From 40CM-4-68-19 sp036513415 (GTDB taxonomy: Bacteria; Myxococcota; Myxococcia; Myxococcales; 40CM-4-68-19), in the NCBI GenBank assembly GCA_036513415.1, contig DATBZA010000087.1:17981-81980 (forward strand): DNA of 64,000 bases, written 5' to 3'. The stretch's first letter is position 1. Each line of letters begins with the position of its first letter. Under the pieces are notes generated by a model, which worked only from the letters and a program-made list of their open reading frames with translations, had not been told where the DNA came from and did not search any database. Position numbers and translations under genes: made by a program. Below, in pieces: positions 20,926-27,726 of this stretch.

Positions 20926-21093
20926 GCGGCAGCACGCTCACTGACGCGCGCAAAGGGCTGCCGATGCGGAGGGACTGGACGTAGGCAAGGCGTGCAACAG
21001 CGCGCGCCGCCGCCGGCGAGGCGCGCCCTCTTGGAACCCTGACGCGACCCTTGACGCTGGCAAGGGCACGAGCCTGAGGCGAAAAAGCGAAAA

Positions 21094-21120
21094 GCCCGCC
21101 ATCCTCACGGAGTAACGGGC
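21094..21120. terminator. bidirectional intrinsic terminator candidate left of the island
   Basis: GCCCG/CGGGC arms enclose a 17-base loop with inner pairing. On the minus strand the hairpin is followed by TTTTCGCTTTTT and on the plus strand by CTTTCTT. It lies just outside the left 46-bp repeat. Before integration it probably served as the terminator of the tRNA cluster now at 27.7-28.2 kb. Confidence 0.5.
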
Positions 21121-21126
21121 CTTTCT

Positions 21127-21172
21127 TGAGTGAGAGCGGAAGGAATCGAACCTTCAACCTATGGATTAAGAG
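21127..21172. repeat. left attachment site (46-bp direct repeat of tRNA-Lys 3' half)
   Basis: These 46 bases are identical to 27727-27772, which cover the 3' half of the tRNA-Lys gene from the anticodon loop through the T-arm plus four flanking bases. Identity stops abruptly on both sides. This is the signature of a tyrosine-recombinase attachment site left when an element integrates into a tRNA 3' end. The cloverleaf here is incomplete, so it is not a functional tRNA. Confidence 0.93.
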
Positions 21173-21290
21173 CCGGGGGCCTTTTCGCCTGCCCGTCGAG
21201 AATCCGGGCGGGAGGGCGGCCCGGATCGGCCCGGATCGGCCCCAAACTCTGGCATAACTCTGGAACGGGTAGGGGGCCCGGCCCTCTCGT

Positions 21291-21824
21291 CTAGTCTCCG
21301 TCGTGGCCGTTGGGGAAGCGCAGCCCGCGCACCTCGGCTACCTCGGCCTGCAGATCACGCGCTGGCGATGTTGGTGTTGCATCGCTTGAGGCCCGGGGCC
21401 GCCGCCGCTTTTGGCGGTTCAATCCCTCTACTTCGATCCGCTCCAGCTCATCCACAGGCACGCGGAGCCTCCCCCCGACCCTCACCACCCGCACGTCACC
21501 GCGCCTGATGGCCGGCAGCAGCGTACGGGTCTTGGAGACTCCCAGCACGCGGGCCGCCTCGACCAAGCTGACAGGAGCGGCGAGCTCAGGCGGGCGCCTG
21601 CGGAGCAGCGTTCCGACCTGCTTGGAGAGCGCGTCGATCCTCTCCGCGAGCGAAGGCCCGAAGTACTCTCTCCGCTCTCGTCTTTCCTCCATGGCGATCA
21701 GCTCGAAGGTGAGCTCGTCGAACGCCGCGCCCGGATGGGCCAGCTCGAAGGCCGCGCGGATCTCGTCGGCAGTCATCGTCTGCGGCTTGTACGGTTGACC
21801 CACGGATTTCGGTGGGCCCGGCAA
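21291..21824 (-). CDS. excisionase-like helix-turn-helix protein
   Basis: In this protein of up to 177 residues the middle (about 85-130) reads VSLVEAARVLGVSKTRTLLPAIRRGDVRVVRVGGRLRVPVDELERI. This is the MerR/excisionase-type winged helix-turn-helix (HTH_17) used by Xis/AlpA-like factors and by regulators. An N-terminal segment EIRAAFELAHPGAAFDELTFELI and a charged C-terminal tail (NRQKRRRPRAS) flank it. It lies beside the left attachment site, at the opposite end from the integrase, and probably steers excision or regulates the element. Start uncertain: TTG at 21824, GTG at 21803 or ATG at 21776; none has a good ribosome binding site. Confidence 0.65.
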   Translation of the reverse strand: MPGPPKSVGQPYKPQTMTADEIRAAFELAHPGAAFDELTFELIAMEERRERREYFGPSLAERIDALSKQVGTLLRRRPPELAAPVSLVEAARVLGVSKTRTLLPAIRRGDVRVVRVGGRLRVPVDELERIEVEGLNRQKRRRPRASSDATPTSPARDLQAEVAEVRGLRFPNGHDGD

Positions 21825-22149
21825 CGGAATTCATGGAGGCGTCTAGTTGGCGCGTTCCACATTTCGTTCAACGCAGCTATTGGCACACGATCATCTCGCG
21901 ATGATCGTGTGCCACGCACAGAAAAAAGGGGTCGAGACGCACAAGTCCTCTCCCAAGGGGAAGCCCATGGCGAAGGTGGACAATGGACCGTCCTTCATCA
22001 TCGCGGAGAAGGTGGCGCCCGAGGCAGTGCGCTGGCTGTGGTACCGCACCGAAAACGGGTCCCAGACCCGCGCCCCAGATCCGGCGTATAGTAGCGACTT
22101 CACCTGCTCCTGCTGCAGCACTTTTCCCGCTCGTTTCTGGTGCGAGCGG
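21825..22149. other. 325-base stretch with a long palindrome and an uncertain frame
   Basis: No gene is firmly supported here. It holds the 34-base hairpin at 21881-21914. After it, an ATG at 21967 with AAGGGG six bases upstream opens a frame reading MAKVDNGPSFIIAEKVAPEA that looks protein-like for about 50 residues. The frame then continues through the antisense of the small gene at 22150-22374. This may be a truncated or frameshifted gene. Confidence 0.3.
21881..21914. repeat. perfect 15-bp inverted repeat with 4-base loop
   Basis: TGGCACACGATCATC is followed by loop TCGC and its exact reverse complement, giving a 34-base hairpin with no mismatch. No T-run follows on either strand, so it is not a standard intrinsic terminator. 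It lies 700 bases inside the left attachment site. Possible roles are a recombination-directionality or accessory integrase site, a nicking/replication hairpin, or a regulator-binding site. Confidence 0.75.
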
Positions 22150-22374
22150 CTATTGCGGGGGGACCGTGATCGGGGGAAACCTGATCGATTTCGCGTTCTC
22201 GAAGTTCTCGCCATCCTCCCAGCACTTCACGCCGAACGGTCTCTTCGGCGCCTTCCCTTGCCGCGTCATCAGCTCCATGTACCGGCCCGTCGCTTGTATC
22301 TTGTCGTCGGCGGTGACCTTGGCGTGCGTCGTCCCGGCCGCGTCGCCTTCCATCTGGCAGTTGTACTCGGGCAT
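22150..22374 (-). CDS. small hypothetical protein
   Basis: A 74-residue protein, MPEYNCQMEGDAAGTTHAKV, then a central region with GRYMELMTRQGKAPKRPFGVKCWEDGE and a Pro-rich end. GGAGGAG lies 6 bases upstream of the ATG, a strong ribosome binding site, and the residue mix is protein-like with two cysteines. No family is recognised. It is a solitary minus-strand gene in the island, divergent from the ribbon-helix-helix gene. Confidence 0.5.
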   Translation of the reverse strand: MPEYNCQMEGDAAGTTHAKVTADDKIQATGRYMELMTRQGKAPKRPFGVKCWEDGENFENAKSIRFPPITVPPQ

Positions 22375-22677
22375 GCGACTCTCCTCCGAGCGGCGCTCGG
22401 TATCACTTCCTCCGCATTGGTCAAGCGCCCGCGAAAAAATCCGCGATGCACGTCCCCTAGGTCAGAAGGGTCTGGGGGCAGGTTCCACATGGGTGCTCTC
22501 CATCGGGAACAGCTGCACACCCAGCACCCAGAACCGAAGCAGGTTCAACGGGTTGAGCGCTCCTCGGACGTAGCCGATGGCTGTATGACAGCGGGGGTTT
22601 GCTGGTCGCCGCGGTTGTGCTGGTCACCATCGCTGCACGTGCACATCTCGCCTGTTGATGTTGTCGGCCTGCACGAG
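22375..22677. other. 303-base regulatory-looking gap upstream of the regulator gene
   Basis: No supported gene. The stretch contains the palindrome TGCACGTGCA at 22634-22643 and further TGCACG copies down to the start of the ribbon-helix-helix gene. These could be operator sites for that protein. An open frame from an ATG at 22585 (MTAGVCWSPRLCWSPSL) joins in frame with the cysteine-rich peptide at 22678. Confidence 0.3.
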
Positions 22678-22731
22678 ATGGGCTGCATGAAGTGCGTTAC
22701 CTGCACGGGCTGTATTACGGTCATCGCATGA
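22678..22731 (+). CDS. candidate 17-residue Cys-x2-Cys-x2-Cys-x2-Cys peptide
   Basis: ATG at 22678 opens a 17-codon frame, MGCMKCVTCTGCITVIA, with cysteines at 3, 6, 9 and 12. Its TGA overlaps the ATG of the ribbon-helix-helix gene (ATGA), the layout of translational coupling. The same frame reaches back to an ATG at 22585 for a 48-residue version. Four cysteines at exact three-residue spacing suggest metal or Fe-S binding, or a regulatory leader peptide. There is no strong ribosome binding site, and the frame could be chance. Confidence 0.25.
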   Translation: MGCMKCVTCTGCITVIA

Positions 22732-23093
22732 CCACAGCGCCTTCCTCGACCACGTTCTCCGTCCGTCTGGACCCCGAAGATGAAGTCCGCCTGCACCAGC
22801 TCGCCGCTCGATGGCACACCACCCAGAGCGACGCCGTCCGCCGTCTGTTGCGCGCGGTGGAGCAGGATGCTGCCCTGCACGCGGTGGAGGTGGCCAGCTG
22901 GCCCAAGGAGCTGCCGCAAGCCATGCGCTACCGGGTGGTCCACGACGCTACGGTGCCCATCAACATGGGGGTCGGGGCGCCCGTGCCCCACGAGTTCAAG
23001 GTCAACCAGATCGTCGACAGGAATGGCTTCGCGCCCGTTCACGTGGAGCACCTGCACGCTCGCGGGGTGCTGCTGGAGCCCTTGGCCGACTGA
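22728..23093 (+). CDS. ribbon-helix-helix (CopG/Arc-like) DNA-binding protein
   Basis: This 121-residue protein has an N-terminal strand-helix-helix, TTFSVRLDPEDEVRLHQLAARWHTTQSDAVRRLLRAV (about 7-45), with the pattern of the CopG/MetJ/Arc fold. Such dimers bind short palindromes and often autoregulate toxin-antitoxin or plasmid genes. The C-terminal 70 residues (PKELPQAMRYRVVHDATVPINMGVGAPVPHEFK) have no recognised domain. TGCACG-rich sequence upstream may be its operator. No classical RelE- or PIN-type toxin adjoins it. Confidence 0.7.
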   Translation: MTTAPSSTTFSVRLDPEDEVRLHQLAARWHTTQSDAVRRLLRAVEQDAALHAVEVASWPKELPQAMRYRVVHDATVPINMGVGAPVPHEFKVNQIVDRNGFAPVHVEHLHARGVLLEPLAD

Positions 23094-23159
23094 GGTTGCA
23101 CGTCAGACCCCCGTGCTAGGTTCCGCGTTCGTGGATGTGCACGAACAGGAGGCACGCAA

Positions 23160-23384
23160 ATGGTCTCGACCGCGTTCGTTTTCGTCTCGACCCTAGCCGC
23201 CAGCGATCCGACGGTAGAGTACGTCGTCATGCAGGGGCTCGTGCTGAACAATCCGGAGACCCACGGCGAGCCGAAGAAGGGGGAACCCCTGAGCTCGTGG
23301 CTCCGGGCTGGCTGGAAGCTGAAAGGCGTTAGCGGGTGGTCCAACCACGGGGCGGTGTTTCACCTCGAGCACGACAAACGCTGA
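23160..23384 (+). CDS. small hypothetical protein
   Basis: A 74-residue protein, MVSTAFVFVSTLAASDPTVEY, then LNNPETHGEPKKGEPLSSWLRAGWKLKG and a polar tail. AGGAGG stands 7 bases before the ATG, an excellent ribosome binding site. The compact hydrophobic start and conserved-looking Trp residues (SSWLRAGWKL, VSGWSNHG) suggest a small folded domain like those found beside phage or island genes. It follows the ribbon-helix-helix gene by 66 bases on the same strand. Function unknown. Confidence 0.55.
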   Translation: MVSTAFVFVSTLAASDPTVEYVVMQGLVLNNPETHGEPKKGEPLSSWLRAGWKLKGVSGWSNHGAVFHLEHDKR

Positions 23385-23446
23385 GACCCATCACCCGGGA
23401 CGGGGCCACCGCTGGCGGTCTAGGATCGCCGCCCGTCAAGCGGAAC

Positions 23447-24145
23447 CTACTTCGTCGCAGACTTCTTCTGCTGGCGCGCAGCCGTCGCTTTCGAGAGGCG
23501 ATGAGGCAGCTCGAACATCTGCGTGAACACGCCCGTCGTGAACTCGATCAGGCTGCTGGCTTCTTCCTTCGTGATGGGCTCCGCGTGGGCTGCATCGTTG
23601 CCGATGTACCGCACGTGATCGGCCGCCTCCTTCCACTGTGGCGAGAGCACCCGGTCAGGCAGCGCCTTGATCTCGTCGCCCAGCCGGTCTGTAGGGGCCT
23701 TCACTGAATTGGTGCTGAGCTGCGAACGAACGGCTCCCTGCAGGACACGCCGCCCTACCAGCGCTGCCGCAATGTAGAACTGCGACTCATAGCAACGGAG
23801 CGCCTCAGTCAGTTCCTCGCCCAGCTGATACGGGACACCATCCCTCACGTACTTTGGCAAGGCAGGTGGCTGCACCGTCACCCGGTAATGATCCACGTCG
23901 AAATCAAACTCCTCCCATGGCGCATTGGTCCCGTAGTTCACCTCGATCATTGAGGCGTGCCGACAGCGGTCGTGTACGCAAACGGCACTGAGATAATAGA
24001 CCGACCACCCCTCCTCGTAGTCTTGCAGCTGCGACACGAGGTCGAGGTCGGACGACGTTGCTTGCAGGCACCCCGGACAACGGTACGTAAGGCGTGCATC
24101 GACCCCCGGCCGGGCGTCTCTCGAAAGCCTCAGCTTCTCCAGCAT
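23447..24145 (-). CDS. zinc-ribbon/DUF4145 protein
   Basis: This 232-residue protein has an N-terminal metal-binding region with C-x2-C (YRCPGCLQ) and C-x4-C (CVHDRC) and a C-terminal helical DUF4145 domain (about 115-220). DUF4145 features are the segment ALRCYESQFYIAAALVGRRVLQGAV, then VRYIGNDAAHAEPITKEEASSLIEFTTGVF. The G-N-x3-H core is the DUF4145 equivalent of the HEPN motif; the family occurs in restriction and defence loci, alone or fused to nucleases. The ATG at 24145 is used; a GTG/ATG extension to 24220 is possible. A second protein of the same architecture lies at 25879-26490. Confidence 0.75.
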   Translation of the reverse strand: MLEKLRLSRDARPGVDARLTYRCPGCLQATSSDLDLVSQLQDYEEGWSVYYLSAVCVHDRCRHASMIEVNYGTNAPWEEFDFDVDHYRVTVQPPALPKYVRDGVPYQLGEELTEALRCYESQFYIAAALVGRRVLQGAVRSQLSTNSVKAPTDRLGDEIKALPDRVLSPQWKEAADHVRYIGNDAAHAEPITKEEASSLIEFTTGVFTQMFELPHRLSKATAARQQKKSATK

Positions 24146-24206
24146 GGTCACTAGGCTAGCACCGACGCACGGGGGAGTGTCGGGTGGATGTGCTACGACT
24201 CCCGCC

Positions 24207-24416
24207 ATGGAGAAGCGCATTTGGAAGGGGACGAAGGGCTCCTACTCGATCCAGTCCGAGAAGAAGGCGGACGGACGGATACGCGCCGAGGCATGGGGGC
24301 CGCTAGGTGCGAGCGGCAAGGCGCAATCCAACGAACGGTTCACGTGGAAGGAGGCGGAAAGCGAGGAGCAGGCAGAAGAGCTGCTGATCGCGGAACTCCA
24401 GCGCCGCAACGCTTAA
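24207..24416 (+). CDS. small hypothetical protein
   Basis: A 69-residue protein, MEKRIWKGTKGSYSIQSEKK, ADGRIRAEAWGPLGASGKAQ, then an acidic helix EAESEEQAEELLIAELQRRNA. The beta-rich start followed by a helix looks like a small folded domain. It is squeezed between two minus-strand genes, and its stop lies 18 bases from the Mrr-like stop. Its start has no strong ribosome binding site. No family recognised. Confidence 0.45.
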   Translation: MEKRIWKGTKGSYSIQSEKKADGRIRAEAWGPLGASGKAQSNERFTWKEAESEEQAEELLIAELQRRNA

Positions 24417-24434
24417 GCGCGGGCGGAACCACAC

Positions 24435-25181
24435 CTACGTGTCGAGGAAATCCCATTCGTCGCCCAGTACCCACCTGAGCGCCGACAGCTTGCCGTTGAG
24501 CATGCCCCACTCGAACTTGGTCCAAGGGCCGAGGTTCTTCTTCCCGTACTGCTTCTCTTTGCGCTTGGCAGCGGCCCGCGCCGTCTTCAACAGAGCCGGA
24601 TCAGGGTGGTCCTCGCCTGCCTCGATCTTCTGCAGCCATTGCTGGTGCCGGTCGTACCAAATCTTGTCGTAGAGCTCCTTCTCTTCGGCGAGGATCTCAC
24701 GCGTGCTGCGCAGGGGCTCTTCGTACAACCCCTGCCGACGAAGAAAGGCGACCCTGCGCGCAGTGAGTCGCCGCAGGTCCGGGTTCTCCCAGACCTTGAT
24801 CTTGAACGGCGGCCGCCTGTTCCGCCGGTACTCGTTGAGGAAGTCCTTCGACGAGTTCGACAGGAAACCCGAGGCGATGAATAGCGCCACGGCGGGGCGT
24901 TCGGCCTCGGCCCAAGCCAGCAGGTTCTGCAGCTCTCGTGCTGGGACCCCCGCTTTGTAATGCTTGCAGTCCACGAACCACGTCTCTAGGTGGACGGCCC
25001 CGTCGATGTCCCTGCGCTGCTCTTGGGCCACGATGTCCCGGCCGCGGTCGGCGGGGCTGGTCTTCTTGCCAGTGCCCTTTCGCCAGTCGATGTTGACGAA
25101 GTTCAGCTCTTGCAGCAGGTCACGGCAGAACTCTTCGAAGGTGGTATCGCTTAGCCGGTCGAACGAAAGGGAGCGTCGCAC
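24435..25181 (-). CDS. Mrr-like restriction endonuclease (PD-(D/E)xK fold)
   Basis: This 248-residue protein has an N-terminal Mrr-type catalytic domain (about 10-125). LSDTTFEEFCRDLLQELNF is the Mrr core helix. The active-site residues look to be Asp in GRDIVAQ and the D-C-K of WFVDCKHY, followed by ELQNLLAWAEAERPAVALFIASGF, the usual strand and helix after the K. Mrr-type enzymes cut methylated or foreign DNA. The C-terminal half (about 140-248) is helical and basic, with YDKIWYDRHQQWLQKIEAG and an Arg/Lys-rich helix AARAAAKRKEKQYGKK, and may bind DNA or a partner. No methyltransferase or translocase is next to it, which argues for a type IV or atypical system. Confidence 0.8.
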   Translation of the reverse strand: MRRSLSFDRLSDTTFEEFCRDLLQELNFVNIDWRKGTGKKTSPADRGRDIVAQEQRRDIDGAVHLETWFVDCKHYKAGVPARELQNLLAWAEAERPAVALFIASGFLSNSSKDFLNEYRRNRRPPFKIKVWENPDLRRLTARRVAFLRRQGLYEEPLRSTREILAEEKELYDKIWYDRHQQWLQKIEAGEDHPDPALLKTARAAAKRKEKQYGKKNLGPWTKFEWGMLNGKLSALRWVLGDEWDFLDT

Positions 25182-25193
25182 GCGAGCAGCGTA

Positions 25194-25249
25194 CTACACC
25201 GGGGTCCAGACGTTCGCCGCCAGCCGTGCACCGAGTAGAAGCGCTGAGT
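25194..25249 (-). pseudogene. remnant of a second integrase 3' end
   Basis: The minus strand here reads CAGCGCTTCTACTCGGTGCA and continues to a GGTGTAG end. It aligns over about 56 bases with the last codons of the intact integrase at 26523-26578, with several substitutions and a one-base deletion that breaks the frame. It marks an older integrase copy, now lost except for its 3' end, located right before the Mrr-like gene start. Confidence 0.7.
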
Positions 25250-25281
25250 GGCGAGCACCAGTGGCGGCGCCGGGTAAACGA

Positions 25282-25854
25282 TCATTCTTCGTCCGCGGAG
25301 TCGAAGGCCCGGGGCAGGATCCGAGCCTGCTTGGGTCCGCTCACCAGACCCCAGACGCGGTTGGCGTCCGCCAGCACTTCTTTCACGAAGGCAGTATCCG
25401 GAAGCGATGGCAGCGGCGCACCATGCCGATTGCCGAAAGCGATGAAGAACGACAGGAAGGTCTGTTGCAGCAACGCGCCGGAGCGAGCGATCCGCGCAGC
25501 GAGTTTGTGACAGCGCTCCCGCCCTTCGTGGGTGTTCAGATCAAACCCCTCGTCCTCGTCCAAGCGGTGGATCAGGGTGTTCCGGTCGATTACGAACTGG
25601 TCGAGGATCCCAGCGAATTTCTCGTCCAATGTTACTTGCTCGCGCAGCGCCCTTACCAGTGTTCCCAGCGTCTTTCGGCGAGCCTCATTTTCCAGCCGCA
25701 TGAAGTCGTCAACGGAGAAGGATTCAGCACCGAAGATCACGTGCATCGTCTGACCCATGTGGCGTTCGGTGGTCTGCGCCATCACCATGGCAAACCCGAG
25801 CGCCGCGAACAGATCCCACAGTCCCTCGGGCAGGGGCGTTTTCTCTTCGGTCAT
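25282..25854 (-). CDS. HEPN-like helical protein with RN-x3-H motif
   Basis: A 190-residue all-helical protein. LWDLFAALGFAMVMAQTTERHMGQTMHVIF and KTLGTLVRALREQ precede FVIDRNTLIHRLDEDEGFDL (about 97-115), which contains R-N-x3-H, the catalytic-type motif of HEPN ribonucleases. A last helical pair follows (ARIARSGALLQQTFLSFFIAFGN). HEPN nucleases act in toxin-antitoxin, CRISPR and abortive-infection systems, often as the RNA-cleaving effector. It lies 24 bases downstream of the DUF4145 gene on the same strand and upstream of the integrase remnant and Mrr-like gene. Confidence 0.65.
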   Translation of the reverse strand: MTEEKTPLPEGLWDLFAALGFAMVMAQTTERHMGQTMHVIFGAESFSVDDFMRLENEARRKTLGTLVRALREQVTLDEKFAGILDQFVIDRNTLIHRLDEDEGFDLNTHEGRERCHKLAARIARSGALLQQTFLSFFIAFGNRHGAPLPSLPDTAFVKEVLADANRVWGLVSGPKQARILPRAFDSADEE

Positions 25855-25878
25855 TCGCGGGAGCTTACACGGACTAAA

Positions 25879-26490
25879 TCACTTCGCGGGAGAAGCATAC
25901 TTCTGTGACATGTGCTCCATCTCGTAAACGAGGCGGAGAAGCTCTGCGGTAAGCATCACAGTGCTCTCTGCGCGCGCCCGGTCCGTCTTGGCAAGCCGGT
26001 GGGTCGCCTCGTTTCCATGCTTGCGGATCAGATCGACCCAGCCCTTCATCGGCGGGGTCACATACCCTTGCTTTTCGAGGTAGGTCAGATACGCCGCGAA
26101 CGGCTCTCCCTCAGGCGCTCCCTTGTCCGCAGCGACGTGCATCAGGATCTTCCTACAGACCAGTTCGGCAGCGGTGTACGCGGACGCCTGCATGCAATTG
26201 CGCGCCTCATCGTAGGCAGTGTGGACGACCTCCGGCAGCCCTTCCACTGCGGGACCGAACTTCGCTCCGGGAAAGATGGTTCCATCGACCTCCACTAATC
26301 CGCGCGCGCACTCCGTGCAGGCGAGCCACCGATTGTTGGGAATCCCCTGTCCCCCCGCTTGGCTCGCAACAACCGCTCCAGACACTCTGGTGCCGCAATG
26401 GCCGCAGGTGAAGCCGAACCAAGAGTCGGCCGTGCTTCCGTCGTGCCGATTCACTTCTCTGTGTCCGCGGAAACGGGGCATAGGGCTCAT
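25879..26490 (-). CDS. zinc-ribbon/DUF4145 protein, second copy
   Basis: This 203-residue protein has an N-terminal zinc ribbon (FTCGHCGTRVSG and LACTECARG, two C-x2-C knuckles) and a DUF4145-type helical domain (about 85-200): VVHTAYDEARNCMQASAYTAAELVCRKILMHVA, then WVDLIRKHGNEATHRLAKTD with the G-N-x3-H core. The architecture parallels 23447-24145 at low sequence identity. The ATG at 26490 has AGGTAGG directly upstream; a second ATG 9 bases on is also possible. It follows the integrase by 32 bases on the same strand and may share its transcript. Confidence 0.75.
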   Translation of the reverse strand: MSPMPRFRGHREVNRHDGSTADSWFGFTCGHCGTRVSGAVVASQAGGQGIPNNRWLACTECARGLVEVDGTIFPGAKFGPAVEGLPEVVHTAYDEARNCMQASAYTAAELVCRKILMHVAADKGAPEGEPFAAYLTYLEKQGYVTPPMKGWVDLIRKHGNEATHRLAKTDRARAESTVMLTAELLRLVYEMEHMSQKYASPAK

Positions 26491-26522
26491 CCTACCTGAG
26501 CGCCGACGGGAGGTACGGTTCG

Positions 26523-27602
26523 CTACACCGGAGTCCACACCTTCGCGGCCGACCCGTGCACGGCGTAGAAGCGCTGGGTGGTGCGGGGCGACTTGTGGCC
26601 GAGGAAGGTGGCGATGCTGGCCAGCGGGACTCCCTTGCGCTTGGCCCACGTCGCGACAGCATGGCGGAAGCGGCCGGGGGTGATCGCGGGCTCGATGCCC
26701 ATCTCCGCGCTCTTGTTCTTGAGCACCAGCCCGAAGTGGAACTCTGGGAGGTGCCCTTTCGCGCGGAGGCGCTTGGCCGCGGCGAGCACGGGTTTCGTCA
26801 CGCGCGTCGCGTGGCGGCTGCCGCTCTTGTGCTTGGTCACCAGCGCCGCAACGGCGCTGCCCTTGCGCTCGCCGCGGGGGAGTCCATCCACCTCGCCATC
26901 CTCGGCGAACCGCCGCAGCTCGGAGTAGTGCCAACCGGTGCCAGCCAACACGTCCAGCGCGTCGCGGTACCACGTGCCCCTGAATGCCTTGCTCAGCTTC
27001 TTGTACTGCGCCACCGAGAACACCTTCGGCGTCGTCCACTGCTGGGGGCTGGACTGGGGCACCTTCAACTTCGCAAGCGTAGGGTCCTCCCCCGCGGTGA
27101 GAAGGTTGGCACCCTCGGCATCGCGCAGCCACGAGTACAGGTGCTTGATGGTGGCGATCAGGTGAGGGCGGCTGGTCTCGCGTTCGATGGCCTTGAGGAT
27201 CACCTGCAGGTCGGCCCCGCGCAGGTCCACCCCGTTGAGCTTCACCAAGAGCTTCTCCAAGAACCGGCGCTTCATGTTCCACCAGTTCTTGGTGCAGGGG
27301 CGGGGACCAGTGGCGCAGTAGGCGAGGTACTTCTTGATCAGCTCGGCGTCGAGGTAAACGGGCGGCGGCCCATCGGGCATCAGGTCGGCCTTGAGCCCGG
27401 CGTCGCGCGCGGTCACGTACGCCGTCGGGTTCTTCTCGAAGATGGCGAGTTGGGCGTACGCCTCGGGCTCAGTGCTGCGCTTGGTCGAGACCTCGTACTG
27501 GATGCCCCCCACCATGCGATGGATCACGTAGGTCTGCCTGCCGCTGTTGCCCGTGCGGATGTACCCGCCCTTCCAATCCTCGCCCCGAGACGCTGCTGCC
27601 AT
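26523..27602 (-). CDS. tyrosine recombinase/integrase of the island
   Basis: This 359-residue site-specific recombinase has an N-terminal arm-binding region (GGYIRTGNSGRQTYVIHRMVGG), a SAM-like core-binding domain (about 85-190) and a catalytic domain (about 195-359). The catalytic region reads AGTGWHYSELRRF, then TPGRFRHAVATWAKRKG and LGHKSPRTTQRFYAVH. The nucleophile Tyr and the second Arg are present. The position of the first catalytic Arg (T-G-x-R) is His, and the His of H-x-x-R is Gly. The start is the ATG at 27602, with GGGAGG upstream. It lies 125 bases from the right attachment site, as usual for tRNA-integrating elements. Confidence 0.92.
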   Translation of the reverse strand: MAAASRGEDWKGGYIRTGNSGRQTYVIHRMVGGIQYEVSTKRSTEPEAYAQLAIFEKNPTAYVTARDAGLKADLMPDGPPPVYLDAELIKKYLAYCATGPRPCTKNWWNMKRRFLEKLLVKLNGVDLRGADLQVILKAIERETSRPHLIATIKHLYSWLRDAEGANLLTAGEDPTLAKLKVPQSSPQQWTTPKVFSVAQYKKLSKAFRGTWYRDALDVLAGTGWHYSELRRFAEDGEVDGLPRGERKGSAVAALVTKHKSGSRHATRVTKPVLAAAKRLRAKGHLPEFHFGLVLKNKSAEMGIEPAITPGRFRHAVATWAKRKGVPLASIATFLGHKSPRTTQRFYAVHGSAAKVWTPV

Positions 27603-27692
27603 GGGACCGCCCTCCCAGTCATGCGCTCTGGCATAACTCTGGAGCGGCAACCTACCAAGCGGGGGAGGGGGAGACTAGCCGATCAGGCGAAA

Positions 27693-27720
27693 GGCCCGGA
27701 TTCTCCTCTGAATCCGAGCC
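27693..27720 (-). terminator. intrinsic terminator of the tRNA cluster
   Basis: On the minus strand GGCTCGGATTC pairs with GAATCCGGGCC (one mismatch) around a 6-base loop, followed by TTTCGCC. It is just downstream of tRNA-Lys, inside the island, and so replaces the original terminator now at 21094-21120. Confidence 0.6.
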
Positions 27721-27726
27721 TTTCAA

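Noticed and set aside
25879..27282. 467-codon frame extending the second DUF4145 protein upstream
   Set aside because: The upstream 264 codons are out-of-frame integrase DNA with shadow composition. The gene starts at 26490.
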